Assembly (NCBI GenBank): GCA_003446605.1
Contig: DMDF01000161.1
Coordinates: forward strand, 1 to 25,886
Reading direction: 5' to 3'
Origin: Anaerolineaceae bacterium
GTDB taxonomy: Bacteria > Chloroflexota > Anaerolineae > Anaerolineales > Anaerolineaceae
Length of the DNA: 25,886 nt
Shown: in pieces, positions 22,120-25,886 of the stretch
Position numbering within the stretch: position 1 is the stretch's first letter
Layout: each line of letters opens with the position of its first letter
Translations under genes and position numbers: made by a program
Notes under the pieces: model-generated
Seen by the model: the letters and a program-made list of their open reading frames with translations, nothing else
What the model was told of the DNA's origin: nothing
The model's database searches: none

Positions 22120-23476
22120 TGTTATCGACCTCACCATTTTGTTTTTTAATCACATGGGCAGGAACGCCCACTACCTTCTCACCATCGCCTACGTCTTTCG
22201 TTACAACTGCACCCGCACCAGTAACAGCATTTTTTCCAATTGTTAGTGGAGCTACCAGCATAGTATCGCTACCAATAAAAGTTCCTGCTCCAATAACAGT
22301 TTTGTTCTTCTTCTGCCCATCATAATTACAGGTGATCGTACCAGCACCAATATTCACATCCTCGCCAATCTCAGCATCACCAATATAGGAGAAATGCCCC
22401 ATCTTAACACCGTTCCCCAAATGTGATTTCTTTACTTCCCCGAAATTCCCCATGTGTACATGGCTGCCCAGGTGTGCTCCACTACGCAAACGGCAGAATG
22501 GACCCATCTCGACATGATCTTCAAGCAGTGCCTCTTCCAGTACACTCTTCAAGATTGTGCAATAATCTCCTATGGCAGAGTCATCAATGATCGTACCGGG
22601 ACCAATTTCACAATTCTTGCCAATTCGGGTATTGCCTCTTATATAGGTGTCCGGGTAAATGATCGTATCCTGACCAATCGTTACACCAGCCTCTATGTAG
22701 ATGCGCTCTGGATCAACCATCGTCACACCCGCAAGCATAAATTCTTCATTGATACGTTCACGCAGTATCTTTTCCACCTCAGCAAAGTGAATGCGATTGT
22801 TGACACCAATCGCTTCATCAGGATCATTAAGGGTTAAGACCTCCACATTTTTTCCTGAAGCCACTGCAATTTCCAGTAAGTCTGTCAAGTAATATTCCCC
22901 CACACTCGATTTCTTTATTTTATGGAGTGCCTCCCACAGCCAGTCTGAAGCAACACAATAGATACCAGCATTGTATTCTTTACCAAGAAGTTCATCTTGG
23001 GTAGCAACTTTCTCTTCGACAATCCGCAAGACTTTCCCGTCATTATCTCTTATTATTCTTCCAAAACCCCGTGAGATATCACCCTGGATGCTTACCAAGC
23101 TCAACGGTCCTGTATTGGTTATCTGAAGATTCTTAAGCTGCTCGAAAGTCTTCTCTGTCACCAATGGCATATCTGCACTGGTTATAACTACAATATCTAC
23201 CTTCCCTTTGAGAGTTTTTTCGGCTGTCATAACCGCATGGGCAGTGCCTAATTGTTCGGCTTGAATTGTAAAGGTCACATCCTGTATTGTGCTTTTCTTC
23301 ACCTCATCCGCCGCATACCCGACCACAACTACAGGAGGAATATCAGTCACCGACTGCACAGCTTCAATTGAATAAGATAGCATTGGTTTTCCCAACAGGG
23401 CATGAATGACCTTAGGCTTTGCCGATTTCATTCGTTTGCTCATTCCAGCAGCCAATATGACGCATCCAACTTTCAT
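22112..23476 (-). CDS. glmU: bifunctional UDP-GlcNAc pyrophosphorylase / GlcN-1-P acetyltransferase
   Basis: A 454-residue GlmU, which acetylates glucosamine 1-phosphate and then transfers UMP to give UDP-GlcNAc for peptidoglycan and other glycans. The N-terminal nucleotidyltransferase begins VILAAGMSKRMKSAKPKVIH (the usual GT after LAAGx reads SK here), with TSADMPLV, EYNAGIYC and a conserved NDPDEAIGVNNR. The C-terminal left-handed beta-helix has hexapeptide repeats, the acetyltransferase histidine in MGHFSYIGDAEIG, NIGAGTITCNYDG and GVPAHVIKK. The start at 23476 is favoured over 23488 because GGAG stands six bases upstream and it fits the family N-terminus. It heads the run glmU-cdd-recO-nifU-like, just after the tRNA terminator. 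Confidence 0.95.
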   Translation of the reverse strand: MKVGCVILAAGMSKRMKSAKPKVIHALLGKPMLSYSIEAVQSVTDIPPVVVVGYAADEVKKSTIQDVTFTIQAEQLGTAHAVMTAEKTLKGKVDIVVITSADMPLVTEKTFEQLKNLQITNTGPLSLVSIQGDISRGFGRIIRDNDGKVLRIVEEKVATQDELLGKEYNAGIYCVASDWLWEALHKIKKSSVGEYYLTDLLEIAVASGKNVEVLTLNDPDEAIGVNNRIHFAEVEKILRERINEEFMLAGVTMVDPERIYIEAGVTIGQDTIIYPDTYIRGNTRIGKNCEIGPGTIIDDSAIGDYCTILKSVLEEALLEDHVEMGPFCRLRSGAHLGSHVHMGNFGEVKKSHLGNGVKMGHFSYIGDAEIGEDVNIGAGTITCNYDGQKKNKTVIGAGTFIGSDTMLVAPLTIGKNAVTGAGAVVTKDVGDGEKVVGVPAHVIKKQNGEVDNNE

Positions 23477-23496
23477 GATCTTCTCCATTATCCTTT

Positions 23497-23534
23497 AATA
23501 AAAGAACGAGCTGAATGAAGATCATTTAGCTCGT
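23497..23534 (-). terminator. Rho-independent terminator of tRNA-Gln
   Basis: On the minus strand ACGAGCT ... AGCTCGT (23528-23534 with 23506-23512) closes a stem that continues after one mismatch with a 5-base inner stem, AATGA / TCATT. It is followed by TCTTTTATT. It lies about 30 bases past the tRNA 3' end and upstream of glmU. Confidence 0.8.
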
Positions 23535-23564
23535 GTTTATGGTATTTTCTCATATTCCCTTTAG

Positions 23565-23635
23565 CTGGGGCGCTCGGATTCGAACCAAGATCAACAGATT
23601 CAAAGTCTGCTGTGCTGCCGTTGCACCACGCCCCA
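23565..23635 (-). tRNA. tRNA-Gln (anticodon UUG)
   Basis: 71 bases fold into a complete cloverleaf on the minus strand. Acceptor arm TGGGGCG / CGCCCCA; D-arm GTGC / GCAC with loop AACGGCA; anticodon stem GCAGA / TCTGT (one G-U) with loop CTTTGAA (TTG anticodon); 4-base variable loop; T-arm CTTGG / CCGAG with loop TTCGAAT; discriminator G. CCA is not encoded (GCT follows the CCCCA). The first pair is U1-A72, as in tRNAs charged through GatCAB. A minus-strand TAAAAT about 35-45 bases upstream may be its -10. Confidence 0.95.
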
Positions 23636-23686
23636 TTAGGGGAATATCGTCAAGAGGTAGATATTTTAACATATTTTTTTCGTTTA

Positions 23687-23721
23687 AGAAAATACAGGGT
23701 TCCGTAAATTGCGGAACCCTG
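23687..23721 (-). terminator. Rho-independent terminator after the permease genes
   Basis: Perfect 10-base arms CAGGGTTCCG (23695-23704) / CGGAACCCTG (23712-23721), 7-base loop, followed on the minus strand by TATTTTCTT. It is 22 bases past the stop of the second permease gene, so that transcript ends here with no ATPase gene following. Confidence 0.88.
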
Positions 23722-23743
23722 ATTTCATTTTAGTTATTATGGA

Positions 23744-24787
23744 TTAGCGATTGCGCATACGGGGATCCATGATATCCCGCAGGGCATCGCCAACCAGGTT
23801 CCAGCCTAGAACAAACAAAACCAGGGCTGCGCTGGGATAAATTAGAATCCACCAGTAATTGGAAAGTTGTGGAATCCAGTTACGGGCAAAACTGACCAAT
23901 TGACCCCAGTCAGCATAGCCAATTTCAGTCCCAATTCCTAAGAAGCTCAGTGCCGCAAAGGATACAACGATTGAACCTATATCCAGGGTGGCAACCACCA
24001 AGGTGGGATAAATGGCATTAGGAACAATATGTTTGAACATGATACGGCTGTCTTTGGCACCGATCACGCGTGCGGCTAAAATGTAATCCCGTTCCCGTAC
24101 AGATAGGATATCACCTCGAATCAACCTGGCATATCCCATCCAGCCAAATGCAATCAGGGCAATGGTGGCAGGCCAGATACCTTTCCCGATGATTGGCGTC
24201 AGGATCGCCGAAAGCGTCATGGCTGCCATGATGAACGGGAACGTCTGAAAAACCTCTACCACCCTCATGATGATCGTATCCAGGAATCCACCATAAAATC
24301 CTGCTACGCAGCCGATGATGATTCCAACCAGCAAGGTGATACCTTCAATGATCAAACCAACTTTAATAGCTGTCCTGGTTCCCCATATCACCCCATAGAA
24401 AATATCCCAGCCACCGCTGGCGGTTCCAAACAAATGCACCCATTCATCACCGACAAAAGTTTGGTACCACCAAGGTATGGTGGGTGGGTTTTTTACCCAT
24501 AATGCACCAGGCGCTTTGGGGACTGTTGCAAAACCATCGCGCATGATTTTAAAGGGATCCAAGACATTCTCTTTGGGCGGAATGATTTGCGGGGCAAAAA
24601 TTGCCACTAATACAAACAGTATAATCAAAGCAAAACCAGCAATTGAAGTGGGGGTGGTAAAAATCCCCTTCAGAATTCGATATAGTTCCGGTCCCAGAAT
24701 TCGTTCTGTACGGGATATCGTGCGTTCGGTATATTCACCGATCAAGCCTTCAAGCTTTTCGTCCAATACTTGTTGTGCTTCAGTCAT
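23744..24787 (-). CDS. peptide/nickel-type ABC transporter permease, DppC/OppC family
   Basis: A 347-residue inner-membrane permease. It has a cytoplasmic N-terminus with a GPELYRIL amphipathic stretch, a first transmembrane helix (IAGFALIILFVLVAIFAPQI, about 49-68), and a periplasmic segment that includes LDPFKIM and WVHLFGTASGGWDIFYGVIWGTR, the family's FGTDxxGRD region in altered form. Five further helices and the ATPase-contacting EAA loop YILAARVIGAKDSRIMFKHI, then VPNAIYP, follow; it ends NLVGDALRDIMDPRMRNR. It is about 45 residues longer than usual, mostly in the periplasmic segment (about 70-120). GAGGAG lies seven bases before the ATG, and the dppB-type gene ends 23 bases upstream. 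Peptides or oligosaccharides are possible cargo. Confidence 0.93.
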   Translation of the reverse strand: MTEAQQVLDEKLEGLIGEYTERTISRTERILGPELYRILKGIFTTPTSIAGFALIILFVLVAIFAPQIIPPKENVLDPFKIMRDGFATVPKAPGALWVKNPPTIPWWYQTFVGDEWVHLFGTASGGWDIFYGVIWGTRTAIKVGLIIEGITLLVGIIIGCVAGFYGGFLDTIIMRVVEVFQTFPFIMAAMTLSAILTPIIGKGIWPATIALIAFGWMGYARLIRGDILSVRERDYILAARVIGAKDSRIMFKHIVPNAIYPTLVVATLDIGSIVVSFAALSFLGIGTEIGYADWGQLVSFARNWIPQLSNYWWILIYPSAALVLFVLGWNLVGDALRDIMDPRMRNR

Positions 24788-24810
24788 TCTCTAACTCCTC
24801 TATACCGAAT

Positions 24811-25875
24811 TTAGGATAACCGCACGCGCGGATCCAGGAATGCATACGTGATGTCCACGATCAAGTTCGCAACCAATAGAATAAACCCCGTCAGCAAAAC
24901 AAGTGCAGTAATTGTGACCACATCCAATTGAGAGGATGCAGAGGCGGCCGCAGAACCAATCCCAGGATAAATAAAGATTGTCTCGGTAATCGTAACGCCG
25001 CTCAACAGACCTGCTATTGTCATGCCGCTCATGGTCACAATGGGGATCAACGCATTCGGTCTGGCATGTTTATTCAAAACGTCTTTTTCCTTTACCCCTT
25101 TAGCGCGAGCTGTGACTATATAATCCTGGTTCATCGCTTCCAACATGGATGAACGCATGATACGTAAATACAACGCCCAGTTAATATAGGAAAGGGTAAG
25201 AATGGGTAAGACCATATGACGTAACGCGTCCAGGAAGATATCAAAACGACCATTGATCAAAGCATCGATGGTGACCAGGCTGGTATAACTGGTAAATTGA
25301 TCGCTGGAAACCGCCAGCATAGCCCAGCTCGAAAGTCGATCAGGTGGAAAAATTTGATATTTTGCATAAAAAAACATCAACATCAATAACCCAAACACAA
25401 ATGAAGGAAATGAATAACCCAATATTCCAAATAATCTGGTTATTTGGTCAATAATATTATTGTGATTCTTCGCTGCTACAATGCCCAACCATGTTCCGAC
25501 TCCAATTAACGGAACAATCGCATAGAGCGCTAGTTCGACAGTTGCCGGGAAACGGCGTTTAATGAGTGTGTCAATATTTTGATTCGCAGATCGTGAATAG
25601 CCAAACTCCCCTCGTAGAATTCCTCCGACCATCTCACCTGTTTCAGCATCTTTATGACCAACCATCCAATGATAATATTGGACAAAGAACGGATCATCAA
25701 GACCATATCTTTCTATAAGGGAATTCATCATGATATCATTTTTAGGAATATCACGCACATAAAGAGATACACGTTCAGCCGGGGATAAAAATGAAAGCAT
25801 TCCAAAGATGAGTAGAGTTACTCCTAATAATGTCAGTGGCATCAGTAGTAATCTGCGAATAATATATTGGGTCAT
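24811..25875 (-). CDS. peptide/nickel-type ABC transporter permease, DppB/OppB family
   Basis: A 354-residue inner-membrane permease. It begins MTQYIIRRLLLMPLTLLGVTLLIFGMLSFL, the typical first helix of DppB/OppB. GEFGYSRSANQNIDTLIKRRFPATVEL follows (family GDFGxS..P V...I..R.P.T.EL), then five more helices. The EAA loop YIVTARAKGVKEKDVLNKHA, then RPNALIPIV, comes before the last helices, and the end is ADITYAFLDPR-like (VDITYAFLDPRVRLS). GAAGGA is visible before the ATG at the window's right end. It forms the channel with the downstream permease. The binding protein and ATPase genes of this system are not adjacent within the window and may lie upstream beyond the edge. Confidence 0.94.
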   Translation of the reverse strand: MTQYIIRRLLLMPLTLLGVTLLIFGMLSFLSPAERVSLYVRDIPKNDIMMNSLIERYGLDDPFFVQYYHWMVGHKDAETGEMVGGILRGEFGYSRSANQNIDTLIKRRFPATVELALYAIVPLIGVGTWLGIVAAKNHNNIIDQITRLFGILGYSFPSFVFGLLMLMFFYAKYQIFPPDRLSSWAMLAVSSDQFTSYTSLVTIDALINGRFDIFLDALRHMVLPILTLSYINWALYLRIMRSSMLEAMNQDYIVTARAKGVKEKDVLNKHARPNALIPIVTMSGMTIAGLLSGVTITETIFIYPGIGSAAASASSQLDVVTITALVLLTGFILLVANLIVDITYAFLDPRVRLS

Positions 25876-25886
25876 TTTTCCTTCTC

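Noticed and set aside
1..25886. CRISPR arrays, insertion sequences, integrases, phage genes or attachment repeats
   Set aside because: No regularly spaced repeats, transposase or integrase motifs, or flanking direct repeats at the tRNA were visible; all large frames are explained by chromosomal genes.

Overview
The window reads as a chromosomal segment of an anaerobic, heterotrophic Chloroflexota bacterium, most likely Anaerolineae. This is an inference. It rests on the low-GC coding style with strong AGGAGG-type ribosome binding sites, several lipoproteins with Thr/Pro-rich stalks (one with an NBR1-type Ig-like domain, one with a choice-of-anchor-Q beta-helix), oligopeptide-type ABC transport genes, a large two-component propeller sensor and a gatCAB operon. 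No 16S gene or other phylogenetic anchor is present.

Layout. (1) 1-3473, minus strand: a fructoselysine (Amadori product) catabolic cluster read right to left. It holds an FrlC-like epimerase, an FrlR-like GntR/UTRA regulator, an FrlD-like kinase, a second diverged FrlD-like kinase and the start of another GntR regulator cut by the window edge. The genes are tightly packed behind one good promoter. (2) 3602-4152: bacterioferritin on the plus strand, ending in a hairpin terminator shared with the convergent gatB. (3) 4153-7599: gatC-gatA-gatB operon with a near-consensus promoter. (4) 7620-12257: accessory single genes: a beta-helix lipoprotein, a CYTH/class IV adenylate cyclase-like protein, a small lipoprotein divergent from a HEAT-repeat protein, and an alanine dehydrogenase-like oxidoreductase. 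(5) 12258-13840: NBR1-Ig lipoprotein and the MntP manganese exporter. (6) 13841-20596: a family 5 substrate-binding lipoprotein downstream of a LuxR-type response regulator and a 1301-residue sensor kinase with 14 propeller blades. (7) 20655-23476: housekeeping run glmU-cdd-recO-nifU-like. (8) 23497-25875: tRNA-Gln(UUG) and two dipeptide/oligopeptide permease genes, cut off upstream by the window edge.

How the genes work together. GatCAB and the tRNA-Gln with a U1-A72 pair fit the indirect Glu-tRNA(Gln) transamidation route. The Frl cluster would phosphorylate and epimerise Amadori compounds, but the deglycase (FrlB) and the uptake system are not in the window. The sensor kinase and its regulator overlap and are probably translationally coupled; the neighbouring binding protein is a candidate target. 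Nothing clearly phage-, transposon- or CRISPR-derived was seen. No gene-free stretch exceeds 300 bases. The most distinctive material is the doubled-kinase, doubled-regulator Frl cluster, the 14-blade sensor, and several strong hairpins or palindromes in intergenic DNA.
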